A stretch of DNA of 64,000 nt from Roseiarcus sp963780825 (GCA_963780825.1 CAWADL010000006.1:1-64000); one strand, 5' to 3'; shown: positions 9,149 through 18,785, counted from the first letter of the stretch. Numbers and translations: made by a program. Notes: generated from the letters alone by a model not told the origin.

Positions 9149-9760
9149 ATGAGGCGCTCAGTCCTGATTGTCGCGCCTCTCGCGCTCGCCGTCGTCGCGG
9201 CGGCGGCGTTCTACGGGACGAAGCCGCGGCTGAGCAAGGGCGCCTGCCCGGCGGCTTCGGTCGCGCTCGCCGACAAGCTGCGCCCGCTCGCGAAAGGCGA
9301 AGTCGCCGCGCTCGCGGTGTCGCCCCAATTGGCGACCCCGGTCGCCTTCGCGGGGCCTGACGGCCAAAAACTTTCGCTCTCCGATTTCAAGGGGCGCGCG
9401 GTGCTGTTGAACCTGTGGGCGACGTGGTGTGTGCCCTGTCGGTCCGAAATGCCGGCGCTGGATAGACTGCAAGCCGAGGCCGGCGGGTCCAAATTCGAGG
9501 TGGTAACCGTCAACGTCGACACAGCGCGGGTGGAGCGGGCGGGGAAATTCCTCGACGAGATCGGCGTCTCGCATCTCCAGCGCTACGCCGATCATAGCGG
9601 CGACACGTTCGAGACGCTGCGGCTGGCGGGGAAGGCGCTCGGCCTGCCGACCAGCCTGCTGATCGACTCCGAGGGTTGCGAGATCGGGGTTGTCGCCGGC
9701 CCGGCGAACTGGACCTCGCCGGATGCGGTGGCAGCGGTAAAGACGCTGGCGGGCGGCTAG
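9149..9760 (+). CDS. tlpA: TlpA-family membrane-anchored thiol:disulfide oxidoreductase
   Basis: A 203-residue protein with an N-terminal membrane anchor (residues about 4-22) and a thioredoxin-like domain in the periplasm. The redox motif WCVPC has Cys94 and Cys97 and is preceded by the family strand AVLLNLWATW; the cis-Pro loop is GLPTSLLI. TlpA proteins reduce periplasmic cysteines, notably during cytochrome oxidase copper-site assembly. The gene is divergent from argH with only 15 bases between starts, an arrangement also seen in other Hyphomicrobiales. Confidence 0.93.
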   Translation: MRRSVLIVAPLALAVVAAAAFYGTKPRLSKGACPAASVALADKLRPLAKGEVAALAVSPQLATPVAFAGPDGQKLSLSDFKGRAVLLNLWATWCVPCRSEMPALDRLQAEAGGSKFEVVTVNVDTARVERAGKFLDEIGVSHLQRYADHSGDTFETLRLAGKALGLPTSLLIDSEGCEIGVVAGPANWTSPDAVAAVKTLAGG

Positions 9761-9782
9761 GGTTGCTGCGCCGCCAGAAGCC

Positions 9783-9992
9783 TTAAATGTCCAGCAAGTC
9801 CTCGATGCCGGCTTGTCGCCCCAAATGCCGGCACAATCCCGGTTTCAGCGGGGCGGCGCCATGGATTGGTATCGTCAATCTGATCCGGTTTCCGACTTGG
9901 CCATAAATGTGGTGGCTGCCATTGATCCTAAGCAACCTCCAACCTCGTTGCTCGGCCAACCGGGCGAACTCACGCCCGGAGACAACCTTCAT
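9783..9992 (-). CDS. hicA: HicA-family toxin (mRNA interferase)
   Basis: A 69-residue protein with the double-stranded RNA-binding-like HicA fold. The catalytic His lies in INGSHHIYGQ, and the later segment IPIHGAAPLKPGLCRHL is typical of the family. HicA cleaves mRNA and is neutralised by HicB. Its start overlaps the end of hicB by four bases (ATGA), so antitoxin is translated first. Confidence 0.92.
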   Translation of the reverse strand: MKVVSGREFARLAEQRGWRLLRINGSHHIYGQVGNRIRLTIPIHGAAPLKPGLCRHLGRQAGIEDLLDI

Positions 9993-10192
9993 AGCGCGAT
10001 GTCCATTACTCGGTCGCGGTCGGGTTGGAGAGGTGTTTCGATCTCTACCGACAGGTATCCTTCGATCGCCTCGCGAAGGTTCGCGAGCAATTCCTCCATC
10101 GTCTCACCTTGCGTAGCGCAGCCTGGCAGAGCGGGAATCTCGGCCCAATATCCGCCGCTCTCTTCTTCGTGGATGATGGCTTTCACGTTCAT
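9989..10192 (-). CDS. hicB: HicB-family antitoxin
   Basis: A 67-residue protein with the degraded RNase H-like HicB domain: VKAIIHEEESGGYWAEIPAL, PGCATQGETMEELLANLREA. It lacks the extra C-terminal DNA-binding domain seen in longer HicB proteins. It lies directly upstream of hicA and should bind and block it, and probably represses the pair. Confidence 0.92.
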   Translation of the reverse strand: MNVKAIIHEEESGGYWAEIPALPGCATQGETMEELLANLREAIEGYLSVEIETPLQPDRDRVMDIAL

Positions 10193-10547
10193 AACTCGCC
10201 TCCGGCAGCGCCTGATACCATAGATTGTGACGGGCTACGTGCGTGGACGCGCGGACATTTGGGCGTCGCGAAAATCATGACGGCTGCAGTTGCGAGCAAA
10301 GCAATCCAGCCCCGACGCGGCGTTCGCGCGCTCACAGTTATCGACCGCGATTACGCTGGGATTAAGATTTTGCTGCCAGGATCGCACGGCAAGATCGCGG
10401 CAACTCCGCGCTTGCGGCAAGCAGGCGAGAGGGCCGCGCGTTGATGGGTCTGCTTCTCCGACCCGTGTCGGGCAACGCCCTCTTAGGCGTCGGCGGAGAC
10501 GCGTCGACCCCATGCGCCCAAAACGGCTATGAGCGCCGAAACGCCGC
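10193..10547. other. Intergenic stretch without a recognisable gene
   Basis: This 355-base stretch lies between the start of hicB and the DUF3307 gene. It contains a worn half-copy of repeat family C near 10287-10318 (TTGCGAGCAAAGCAATCCAG). Open frames through it show no family resemblance. It should hold the hicBA promoter close to 10193. Confidence 0.6.
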
Positions 10548-10940
10548 ATGACCACCTCCGCCCACTCCGAATTTCTGGCCTTCGCGGCTTTGAGCGCAGC
10601 CTTCGTCGTCAAGCAATTCGTGGCTGATTTTCCTCTGCAGTCCAATTGGATGGCGCGAGGCAAGGAGCGTGCGAACGGCTATCTGGCGCCGCTTTTCGCT
10701 CATGCCGGCGTGCACGGCGTCATGTCCGGGCTGATCGCGCTGTTATTCCTGCCGAGCCTTTGGTGGGTCGGCGGGGTCGATTTCCTCATTCATTTTGCGA
10801 CCGACTTCGGCAAATCTTCGATTGGCCGGAGGGCGAAATGGACGCCGGCGGACGCCACGTTCTGGGTCCTGTTCGGCTTCGATCAACTGTTGCATCACTT
10901 GACCGGACTGGGGATCGCCTTCACCCTCGCGACCGCCTGA
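10548..10940 (+). CDS. DUF3307 membrane protein
   Basis: A 130-residue protein with about three hydrophobic segments. Features of the DUF3307 family are KQFVADFPLQSNWMARGKE near the start, a first membrane helix with HAGVHG, and DQLLHHLTG near the end. Members are small integral membrane proteins of unknown role, rich in conserved His and Asp near the membrane. It stands alone, its end three bases from the end of the convergent cyclase gene. Confidence 0.85.
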   Translation: MTTSAHSEFLAFAALSAAFVVKQFVADFPLQSNWMARGKERANGYLAPLFAHAGVHGVMSGLIALLFLPSLWWVGGVDFLIHFATDFGKSSIGRRAKWTPADATFWVLFGFDQLLHHLTGLGIAFTLATA

Positions 10941-10942
10941 CC

Positions 10943-13099
10943 TCACGCCGCGTTCTGCTGCTCATCGCCGCGCTCGACCTGCTCTTTTACCCGCGCGAGA
11001 ACGCCGTCGTCCGGGTAGCTTCGGGCCAGCGCCTCCAGCGAGGCAAGCGCGGGAGCGAGCGCGCTCTTCGAATGCTCGAGAATCTCGGCGAGCTGGCCGA
11101 TGTAGGCGATGGCGGGGTTCTCGTCGCCGAGCGGCTCGAAAACCTCTGTTGCCGCGGTCTTGCCGCGGAGCGTCAACACCCCTAGCGGCCGCGCGGCCAT
11201 GTCCGGCGCGGCCTCGTGCGTCGCCTTCGAGATCAGAATGCGGGTGCCGAACAGTTTGTTCGCCGTCTCCAACCGCGCCGCCGTGTTGATCGCGTCGCCA
11301 TGCGCCGTGTAGTCGAAGCGCGCGTTGCCGCCAAAATTTCCAACGATCGCGCGGCCGGTATTGATCCCGATCCGGGTCAACCCAAAGTCGACGTTTCCAG
11401 ACTTTTGCCGCGCGGCGAAATCATCCGCGAATATGCGCATCTCCAACGCCGCCGCGACCGCACGACGCGCGTGATCCGGCTGGGATAAGGGGGCATTGAA
11501 CATGACGTGGACTGCGTCGCCGACGATTTTATCAATCGTGCCGCCGTGATCGGTGGCGATGCTGCAAATCCCGTCGAGATAAGCGTTGAGTGTCGAGACG
11601 AGGCGCTCGGGTTCAATGCCTTCGGCAAAACCCGTAAATCCTTGCAGGTCGGTAAACAGAAAGGTCATCTCTCGCTCTTCTCCGCCGAGGCGAACCTGAT
11701 CGGGATTTTTCGACAGCACCCTGACGAGATCAGGAGAGAGATATTGTGCGAAGGCGTGGGCCAACATCGCGCCTCGGCGATTGGCCAGGAAATGACTGGC
11801 GAGACTGGCGACAAAGAACGTCGCCGTGATTGTGGCCACGGGCAGCGTCGGGTCAATCAGCGCGCCATAGCTATGGAAGGCGACGATCGTCGCGGCGCCA
11901 GCACTTGCCAGAAGCAGCGCGGCCGCCGTCGTCGCCGCCCAGAGGCCGAAGATCAGCAAACAGGCGAGGACCGCGGCGCCGGCGAAAATCGCGGCCGCGA
12001 TCTCGTAGGCCGTGGCGGCGAGCGGGCGCCGCAGATAATGACCGGAAAGGATCTGTTCGGCGGCCGCCGCATGCAGGTTGACCCCCGGCTCGAACGGGTT
12101 GAGTGGCGTCGGGCGTAGATCAACCAATCCGACGGCGCTGGTTCCGACAAAAACAATGTGATTTTGAATCGCGTCTTTGATCGCCGCGTCCGGCGCGCCA
12201 AGAAGCGCTGCGACGGAGACGCTCGGTGTCGAACCCACCGGGCGATGATGCAACAGCAGCGCGCCGTCGCGATCGAGCGGAATCTCGGCGTCGCCCAGCC
12301 CCAGCGTCATGCTCTCGACCGCGCCCTCGGCGCCGGCGCGATTGAGACGCAGGCGGATCGTGTCTTCACCGGTCGCGACACGGAGAGCTTCTAGCGCCAA
12401 CGACGGCGCCATCTGGCCAGCGCTGAGCGCGACCAGCGGCATGCGCCGCACGATTTCATCATGGCCGGCGACGACGCTGAACCCGCCGAGCCCGGCCGCG
12501 CCCGCCTCGAGTCCAGGGAGATTGGCGACGTTGCCGGCGAACTGCGGAACGGCGGCCGCCGGGTCGCCGCCGATCACCGCGAAAGCCGCCTTGGGCCTGA
12601 CGAGGCGCGCCGACGGCGTCGCCACGAGCGCGAAGCCCAAGGTGACGCCGCCTTTGGCTATCGATTCAGCGAAGACGCGATCGTTGTCGGGAAAGGCGAC
12701 GCCAAGCGTTTTCAGCCGCTCCTGCGCGGCCTCGGGCAGCTTTTCGATCGCGGCGGCCGGCGAGGTGCGATCGGGTTCGGCAAAGACGATGTCGAAAGCG
12801 ATCGACGCCGCGCCAAGCTCACGCAGCCGATCGACCAGCGCCGCCAAGGTGGTTCTCGGCCACGGCCATTGCCCGAATTGGGCAAGGCTCGCCTCATCGA
12901 TATCGACGACGGTCACCGGCGTTGACGGCGCGATCCACGGGAAATTGCGCTGCAGAGCGTCGAAAACCATCTCGCGCGCCCGTTCGAACGGCGCCGGCAG
13001 CAAAACGGCGGCGCTCGCGACCGTAAAAATAGCTAACAGGCCAGTCACCGCCGGCGAGATCTGAGCAGCTCTACGCAATATTCGCGAATATTTAAGCAT
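10943..13099 (-). CDS. CHASE2-domain class III adenylate/guanylate cyclase
   Basis: A 718-residue sensor cyclase. Residues 16-36 form a membrane helix, about 40-345 the extracytoplasmic CHASE2 domain (TPVTVVDIDEASLAQFGQWP), about 365-437 three membrane helices, and about 470-650 the catalytic domain. Metal-binding Asp484 (FTDLQGF) and Asp528 (IDKIVGDAV), base-selecting Lys524 and Asp602 (TAHGDAINTAARLE), and Asn605/Arg609 are all present, which fits an active cyclase with preference for ATP. A short tail follows. It is divergent from a cNMP-binding EAL gene, suggesting a cAMP-to-c-di-GMP link. Frame intact. Confidence 0.92.
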   Translation of the reverse strand: MLKYSRILRRAAQISPAVTGLLAIFTVASAAVLLPAPFERAREMVFDALQRNFPWIAPSTPVTVVDIDEASLAQFGQWPWPRTTLAALVDRLRELGAASIAFDIVFAEPDRTSPAAAIEKLPEAAQERLKTLGVAFPDNDRVFAESIAKGGVTLGFALVATPSARLVRPKAAFAVIGGDPAAAVPQFAGNVANLPGLEAGAAGLGGFSVVAGHDEIVRRMPLVALSAGQMAPSLALEALRVATGEDTIRLRLNRAGAEGAVESMTLGLGDAEIPLDRDGALLLHHRPVGSTPSVSVAALLGAPDAAIKDAIQNHIVFVGTSAVGLVDLRPTPLNPFEPGVNLHAAAAEQILSGHYLRRPLAATAYEIAAAIFAGAAVLACLLIFGLWAATTAAALLLASAGAATIVAFHSYGALIDPTLPVATITATFFVASLASHFLANRRGAMLAHAFAQYLSPDLVRVLSKNPDQVRLGGEEREMTFLFTDLQGFTGFAEGIEPERLVSTLNAYLDGICSIATDHGGTIDKIVGDAVHVMFNAPLSQPDHARRAVAAALEMRIFADDFAARQKSGNVDFGLTRIGINTGRAIVGNFGGNARFDYTAHGDAINTAARLETANKLFGTRILISKATHEAAPDMAARPLGVLTLRGKTAATEVFEPLGDENPAIAYIGQLAEILEHSKSALAPALASLEALARSYPDDGVLARVKEQVERGDEQQNAA

Positions 13100-13220
13100 A
13101 AATCACGGCATTTCCATTCATGCTCTTCGGCGATGCGTATCTAAGCAACTGACATCTTAGGCGGTAAGTAACAAAATTCACTTAAGCGCTACAGAGGCTA
13201 ATTCCGCGCCCGACGGGATC
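13100..13220. promoter_or_regulatory. AT-rich divergent promoter region
   Basis: A 121-base gap between the cyclase and the cNMP/EAL gene that is clearly more AT-rich than its surroundings. It must hold promoters for both directions. No operator could be assigned by eye. Confidence 0.5.
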
Positions 13221-14492
13221 GTGAAGTTGCGGCTTTCGAAAGACGAATATCTCTTCCGCCAGGACGATCCGCCGACTTCGGCGTTTTTGATCGAGGAAGG
13301 GCGCGTGCAGATCGTGCTCGAGCGCGCCGGCGCCGAGCGCATCGGCGTTGAGCGGGTGCTGGCGATCCGAGGGCCCGGCGACATCGTCGGCGAAATGGCG
13401 ATCATCGACCACGCGCCGAGATCGGCGAGCGTTCGCGCGCTGGAGGATTGCGTGATCCTGCCGATCACCGCGGATCAACTGGAGCGCCGGATGGCGAGCG
13501 CCAATCCGATTGTCCGGATGGTGCTCAATGTCATTCTCAATCGCTTTCGCGCCACGCTGTCGAGCCTGGATTCCGGCGGTGGCGCGCCAGCCGCATCGTT
13601 CTTCCTGCATGATCAGCGTTTGGTTGACGCAGCGGCGGACGAATTGCGCTTGGAGCGCGACCTCGACGGCGCTTTGGAGCGCGAAGAGATCATTCCCTAT
13701 TACCAACCCATCGTGCGGCTCTGTGACGGCGCCTTAGCGGGCTTCGAGGCGCTGGCGCGCTGGAACCATCCAAGTCGCGGCTTCATCCCACCGCTGACTT
13801 TCGTTCCGGCCCTGGAGTTGTGCGGCAAGAGCGCCGAATTGGCCCTGGTGTGCATGCGCCATATCGCCCGCGATCTTCCGCTTATGCTTGGCGGCGCCCT
13901 GGCCAATGCCTCGAATGTCGAGGGGCTGAAGATCAACCTCAACGTTTCCGGTCATGACCTCGGCGATATGCGGCTTGTCGACCAACTGGCCGCGATCGCT
14001 GATGAGGCTGGGCTTCCGACCCGCCTCGTTCATCTCGAACTGACGGAATCGGCGCTGGTGCACAACGCCCATCGCACGGCCGGCGCCCTGAGCGCAGCGC
14101 GCGAGCGCGGATTTGGCGTGGCGATCGATGATTTCGGCACCGGCTACTCGACCATGCTCAGCGTGCAGAACACGCCGGCCACGGTGCTGAAAATCGATCG
14201 CTCTTTCGTGCAAGGCGTCGGCGACGGCGGCATCAATCTGCCGCTCGTCGAGAACATGCTGCAGCTTGCGAGTTCGCTCGGCATGCAGGTCGTCGCGGAA
14301 GGCATCGAAAGCGCCGCCGATGCGAACGCGCTGATCCATCTCGGTTGTGATTTCGGCCAGGGCTACGCGTTCGGCAGACCGCAGCCGATCGAGCATAGCG
14401 CCGCGCTAGTGCGGCGCTGGAAGCGGGCGGACATCACCGCCTGGAAACGTCGAGTTGGCGACACGGCGAGACGAACCGTGTCGGTTGCGTAA
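13221..14492 (+). CDS. Cyclic nucleotide-binding domain fused to EAL c-di-GMP phosphodiesterase
   Basis: A 423-residue cytosolic protein. Residues 1-115 are a CRP-like cyclic nucleotide-binding domain with the phosphate cassette GEMAIIDHAPRSASV (Glu58, Arg67). Residues about 145-400 are an EAL domain: EAL at Glu176 (GFEALARW), then LNVSG, LELTES, IDDFGTGYS, KIDRSF, AEGIES and FGQGYAFG. All usual catalytic residues are present, so c-di-GMP hydrolysis is expected, perhaps under control of the cAMP made by the divergent cyclase. The GTG at 13221 is the first clear start; the frame is open a little further upstream, so the true start could be a few codons earlier. Confidence 0.9.
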   Translation: MKLRLSKDEYLFRQDDPPTSAFLIEEGRVQIVLERAGAERIGVERVLAIRGPGDIVGEMAIIDHAPRSASVRALEDCVILPITADQLERRMASANPIVRMVLNVILNRFRATLSSLDSGGGAPAASFFLHDQRLVDAAADELRLERDLDGALEREEIIPYYQPIVRLCDGALAGFEALARWNHPSRGFIPPLTFVPALELCGKSAELALVCMRHIARDLPLMLGGALANASNVEGLKINLNVSGHDLGDMRLVDQLAAIADEAGLPTRLVHLELTESALVHNAHRTAGALSAARERGFGVAIDDFGTGYSTMLSVQNTPATVLKIDRSFVQGVGDGGINLPLVENMLQLASSLGMQVVAEGIESAADANALIHLGCDFGQGYAFGRPQPIEHSAALVRRWKRADITAWKRRVGDTARRTVSVA

Positions 14493-14517
14493 CTTCCATG
14501 GGAAGAGGAGAGTTCAG

Positions 14518-15141
14518 ATGCGTAGGTTGAATGCTTTGCTGTTGGGCGCGCTTGTTACGATCGCCTCGCCGATCTCGCAAGGCTTTGCGGCGACCGAGAA
14601 AGTCGGGTCGGTCGACAAGGTGCAGGGCGACGCCGAAGCCGCGCAAGCTGGCCAGTCGCGCAGCCTCGCCAGCTCCGGCGACGTTCTCTTCCTCGACCAT
14701 ATCCAGACCGGCGACGGCGCCCGCGTCGAGGCGACGCTCAAAGACGGCGCCAAGCTGACGCTGGGCGAGCATGGTCGTTTGGTCGTCGACAAGTTCGTCT
14801 ACGACCCGGCCAAAGAGGGCGGCGCCCTCTCCGTGCGGGTCAAGGGGGCGTTCCTGTTTGTCGGCGGCAAGATTGAAGGCCCGACGGGCGGCAATGTCGC
14901 GATCCACACCCCGGTCGGCACGCTCGGCGTGCGCGGCACGACGGTCTGGGGCGGCTTCATCGACGGCGGCTATGGCGTGCTGGTGCTCGACGGCAAAGTC
15001 ACTGTCAGCACCAAGCACGGAATGGTCAGTCTCGAGAAGGGACAGGGAACGATGGTCTATGGCGACAAAGCGCCAGGCAAGGCTGCTGCGTGGCCGGATC
15101 GTCGGGTCAAGAACGCAGTCGCGACCATCAGCTTCAAATGA
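14518..15141 (+). CDS. Secreted FecR-domain protein
   Basis: A 207-residue protein with a signal peptide (about residues 1-25, ending GFAATEK) and a FecR-like beta domain: GDVLFLDHIQTGDGARVEA, then HTPVGTLGVRGTTVWGGF. FecR-like periplasmic domains sense or bind ligands or cell-wall parts. A good ribosome site (GGAAGAGGAG) lies before the ATG at 14518. It starts 26 bases after the cNMP/EAL gene and is probably in one transcript with it. FecR-domain proteins are often found beside CHASE2 cyclases, so it may be part of the same sensing module. Confidence 0.85.
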   Translation: MRRLNALLLGALVTIASPISQGFAATEKVGSVDKVQGDAEAAQAGQSRSLASSGDVLFLDHIQTGDGARVEATLKDGAKLTLGEHGRLVVDKFVYDPAKEGGALSVRVKGAFLFVGGKIEGPTGGNVAIHTPVGTLGVRGTTVWGGFIDGGYGVLVLDGKVTVSTKHGMVSLEKGQGTMVYGDKAPGKAAAWPDRRVKNAVATISFK

Positions 15142-15207
15142 AGCGGCCGCAATGACGCCAGCGCGCTAGATCCGCTGCGAATAACCGGGGCACATTCCCG
15201 GGCGCCC

Positions 15208-15305
15208 ATGTAGCCGCGGTCGCTGACCGCGGTGGATCGGCTTGCAAAACGCTTGCAAAATTAGGCGCTTAAACCCGCGAACGCGGTCGGCGACCGCGTC
15301 TACAG
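15208..15305. repeat. Family B palindromic repeat (copy 1)
   Basis: GTAGCCGCGGTCGCTGACCG at the left and GCGGTCGGCGACCGCGTCTA at the right. Other copies lie at 32.5 kb and, split by a MITE, at 55.4-55.7 kb. Confidence 0.85.
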
Positions 15306-15373
15306 GGCGCCGCCGGGCATCGCCCTCCTTAGGGGCGACTACAGGGGAGACCTTGCGGCCTATCACCGCCTCA

Positions 15374-15412
15374 GGCCGCCAGCCTGCCCGGCGACGGGTT
15401 CAGACTGGCGGC
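15374..15412. terminator. Hairpin between convergent genes
   Basis: GGCCGCCAG and CTGGCGGCC are inverted around a loop of about 21 bases, between the ends of the FecR gene and the convergent secreted-protein gene. It could act as a bidirectional terminator, but there is no T run, so this is tentative. Confidence 0.35.
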
Positions 15413-15465
15413 CGTCTGTATCCACGACGACCGCCAACTCCGTGCGTCAATCTCGACCGCCTACA

Positions 15466-15897
15466 TCAATTATAGTTATAGTACGTTGGCTGCACGCCGA
15501 AGGCGTTGTTGATCACGTAAAACGGGAATTCCGCAATCTGCCCGGCGAAATGAACCGGCGCGCCGACCACCAAGCGCGGATCGTTGGCGCGCGGGGGAAA
15601 GATGACCTCGACCGCGCGGAAGGGCAGGCTGACGAGCGTACCGGCCATCTCGACCGGCGCCGTAATCAGGGCGGCGGGGCCGTGGAAAGCGTCGTGGGTG
15701 GCGAGGACCGGCTCGCGACGGGCGCTCTTTCGCACCGTTACATCGCTGCTGCCGTAGGCTTGATGATAGGTCCGGTGCACCGCTCGGTGGTGGGCATCGC
15801 CGTACGTCGTCGCTGCCGTCGCCGGCAGGCTGGAGGCGCCGGCGATAAGCGCCACGCCTAGGATCGCTTGCACTAATTTCGATATTTGGATCTGCAT
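15466..15897 (-). CDS. Small secreted protein of unknown function
   Basis: A 143-residue protein with a signal peptide (residues about 1-29: hydrophobic AILGVALIAGASS, cleavage after ATA). The mature part is rich in His, Tyr and Ala at first (AHHRAVHRTYHQAYGSSD) and ends in Tyr/Asn residues (TYYNYN). No family was recognised. It lies upstream of and divergent from the broken MFS gene. Confidence 0.7.
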   Translation of the reverse strand: MQIQISKLVQAILGVALIAGASSLPATAATTYGDAHHRAVHRTYHQAYGSSDVTVRKSARREPVLATHDAFHGPAALITAPVEMAGTLVSLPFRAVEVIFPPRANDPRLVVGAPVHFAGQIAEFPFYVINNAFGVQPTYYNYN

Positions 15898-16159
15898 TCA
15901 ACTGGCTCCGTATCTGTCTCGGGCGCCTCGTCGCGTTTAAATGAGGCTATTGCTGGGCCACCCGGGTCATTCCGGCTGCGCGTTCTCGGCGCCCGCAATC
16001 CGAACACATAATTTCATCCCCGACGCCAAATTTGAGTTTGCTGCACCGCAATATGCGGTTTATAGAGCCGTCACCGTCCGCCTCGACCGGTTTCAACTCG
16101 CCCAACGGCCGCGCTATGTCCGTGTGGGCGACGCGCGACTTTCGGAGTGTCGCCCGCTC

Positions 16160-17634
16160 ATGTCGGAACTGACGTCCTCGCAAGCCTTCGAAATTCCCAA
16201 GCCGAATTATCGCACCACCGCCCTCATCATCGCCAGCGCGCTGTTCATGGAGCAGCTCGACTCGACCGTGCTCGCGACCGCGCTGCCGACGATGGCGCGC
16301 TATTTCGACGTTTCGCCCTCGCATATGAGCGTCGCGCTCACCTCCTATCTGCTGAGCCTCGCGGTGCTGATCCCCGCCAGCGGCCAGCATCGCCGACCGG
16401 TTCGGCGCGCGGACGGTGTTCTCCAGCCGCGATCGTCGTCTTCACGCTGAGCTCGATCCTGTGCGCGCAGGCGCAGAGTCTGCCCATGCTCGTCGCTCGC
16501 GCGGCTGCTGCAGGGCGCGGGCGGCGCGATGATGATCCCGGTCGGCCGCCTCGTGCTGCTGCGCAGCGTCGACCGCGCCGATCTCGATCTCGGCGATGAG
16601 CTGGTTGCTGGTGCCGGGCCTGATCGGCCCGATCCTCGGGCCGCCGGTCGGCGGCATGATCGTCACCTATCTCGATTGGCGCTGGATTTTCTACATCAAC
16701 GTGCCGATCGGCGTGCTCGGCCTCGTGCTGACGCTGGCCTTCATCCAGAACACGCGCTCGACGACGCGTCAGCCGTTCGACCTCGTCGGGTTTCGTGCTC
16801 TCCGGCGTCTCGCTGGCCTGCCTGCTGTTCGGCTTCGAGACGACGAGCCGCGGCGTCGGCGAGACCTCGGTCGCGCTGGCGCTGATCGGCGCCGGCCTCG
16901 TCAGCGGCGCGGCTTATGTCGTCTACGCCCTGCGCGCGCGGCGCATGACGCCGATCCTCGACCTCAGCCTGATGCGGATCCAGACGTTTCGGGTGTCGAT
17001 GATCGCGGGCTCGCTGTCGCGCATCACGCAGGGCGCGCAGCCCTTTCTGCTGCCGCTGATGATGCAGCTCGGCTTCGGCATGTCGGCGGCGCAAAGCGGC
17101 CTGCTGACCTTCGCCACCGCCTGCGGCTCGCATGACTGATGAAGGCGGCCGCCGCGCCGATCCTGCGGCGCTTCGGCTTCCGCACCACGCTGATCTGGAA
17201 CGGCATCTTCTCCAGCGCGCTCTACGCGATCTGCGCCGCCTTCCGGCAGGACTGGCCGCATTGGCTGCTGTTCCTGGTGCTGGCGATCTGCGGCTTCTCG
17301 ATGTCGCTGCAATTCACCGCCTACAACACCGTCGCCTACGACGACGTGCCGCGCCGAGCGCACCGCCGCCGCCAACAGCTTCTACACGACGTTCCAGCAG
17401 TTGATGCTGTCGTTCGGCATCTGCACCGGCGCGCTGGCGCTGACGGTCTCGAAGACGATCGCCGGACATTCGCACGCCAGCGTCGGCGACTTTTCGGCGG
17501 CGTTCCTGATCGTCACCGCGATCTCGCTGCTGGCCGCGCCGGTGTGCCTGGCCTATCCGCGCAACGCCGGGGCGGCGATGAGCGGGCATCGGCGCAGGCG
17601 CGACGAGATTGAGGCGGACGCGGGGGCGACGTAG
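16160..17634 (+). pseudogene. DHA2-type MFS drug exporter, broken in about seven places
   Basis: Start MSELTSSQAFEIPKPNYRTT, then LFMEQLDSTVLATALPTMAR (motif of EmrB/QacA-type transporters). Later pieces in changing frames read IADRFGARTVF, FTLSSILCAQAQSL, MMIPVGRLVLLRS, GPILGPPVGGMIVTYLDWRW, LDLSLMRIQTFRVSMIAGSL and the tail SLLAAPVCLAYPRNAG. Joined together they cover a whole transporter of about 490 residues, homologous to the intact exporter at 24540-25886. The break density is far above that of any other gene here. It is either a real pseudogene or a badly sequenced patch; most breaks are again extra single bases. Confidence 0.85.
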
Positions 17635-17749
17635 GCGCGTGCGGCGTCAGGGGCGAGGACCACTCGGCGGCGAAAAAGCGGGGCTTTTGAGAAAGCCGCC
17701 GAATTCTGAGTAAACGCGGGTAGAGGTCTTTCGGTTCGCTCGAAGCAAA

Positions 17750-18060
17750 TCATCGATCTAAAGCATAGAGACGCCACTCCCCGGGAATTCCTTTAAGCGA
17801 ATGTTCGCCTCGATTGGCAAAGCTGAATCCAGAGCCAACAACGAGGTCTTTGACTGCGCTTGATACCAGCACTTCTCCCGGGGCAGCGAGCGATGCAACG
17901 CGAGCGCCGATATGCACGGCAATCCCGCCGATATTGTTGTCAATCTCTCCACTCCCCGGTCTGGAGGCCCGCACGAAAGTGTTTCCGACCGAACGCGTGT
18001 CACCGACGATCGCGCTTGCGCAACGTCCAAACCTTTGGGGCGCATCATCGAGCGATCGCT
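17750..18060 (-). pseudogene. Remnant of an adenylate/guanylate cyclase-domain protein
   Basis: The last 50 or so residues are clear: GGIAVHIGARVASLAAPGEV, then SSAVKDLVVGSGFSFANRGE and KGIPGEWRLYALDR, the typical end of soluble class III cyclase-domain proteins. Just upstream a worn RAGLQTGE segment (family RAGLHTGE) is in another frame with stops. The catalytic core is absent. Here damage is more than a single base, so this looks like a real relic. Confidence 0.8.
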
Positions 18061-18272
18061 TAGGATGCCGCGCAGTTGGTTTGGAAACCTTCGAAGCTGT
18101 TTACAGGTGCGGTGTCTTTTTTGTGAATTGCTCTTCGGATTTGGCACCGATAGAGCGTAGAGATTGGGGATAGCGTAGTATTTATCGCAACCGTAAATAA
18201 AACTTATTCTTCGCTAGCATAATTCGGATATACGCGATGTCATGTAATATAGAAAAAACACGGGAGAGGAAA

Positions 18273-18617
18273 ATGCCAACAAAACACATCATTATAGGGC
18301 TGGTTGGATCGACAGTTTGCTTTGGCCTGCTCGCGGGCGTCGCGTTTTCAGCAACGGCCAAATCGACTGAATGTTCGGGCGCATGGGGAGCTACAATGCC
18401 TCTACCGTCAGCTGGAATGGCCGCAAAGTGACAGGCACGTTCCAAGGACAGCCCGTTTCTTTGGCGAGCAGCAAGGATCGGGCAGTGGCGTAGTTTTCCG
18501 GCGGCCGCGGCTTTACAGTCACGCTGGAACTCGGTTCCCGCATCAGGTGCTTCTGTATCGGGCGTTTATCACGGAAGTGACGGCAAAGAGGCCTCCGGAA
18601 CATTTAGCTGCCAATAA
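18273..18617 (+). pseudogene. Small secreted protein, frame broken
   Basis: ATG at 18273 follows a good ribosome site (GGAGAGGAAA). The protein starts with a signal peptide (MPTKHIIIGLVGSTVCFGLL, cleavage near FSATA) and a Cys. In the next frame follow YNASTVSWNGRKVTGTFQGQ and FSGGRGFTVTLELGS, and in a third ASVSGVYHGSDGKEASGTFS with a final Cys before TAA at 18617. The pieces read like one beta-rich secreted protein of about 113 residues with a Cys pair. No family recognised. At least two extra bases and one in-frame TAG interrupt it. Confidence 0.55.
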
Positions 18618-18785
18618 CGCAATAACGGCTTTACGATGATGGGCATGATATCGATTACGCCAATTCACGAGTTGAATGGCGTGTTAAGCAACTTAAAATA
18701 TGTAATCGTTATCATGTCTCCGTAAATCCATTGCGTTTTTCCAAGGGCGCGTTAACAGATTTCGACATCCAAATGGAGGAGGGGC

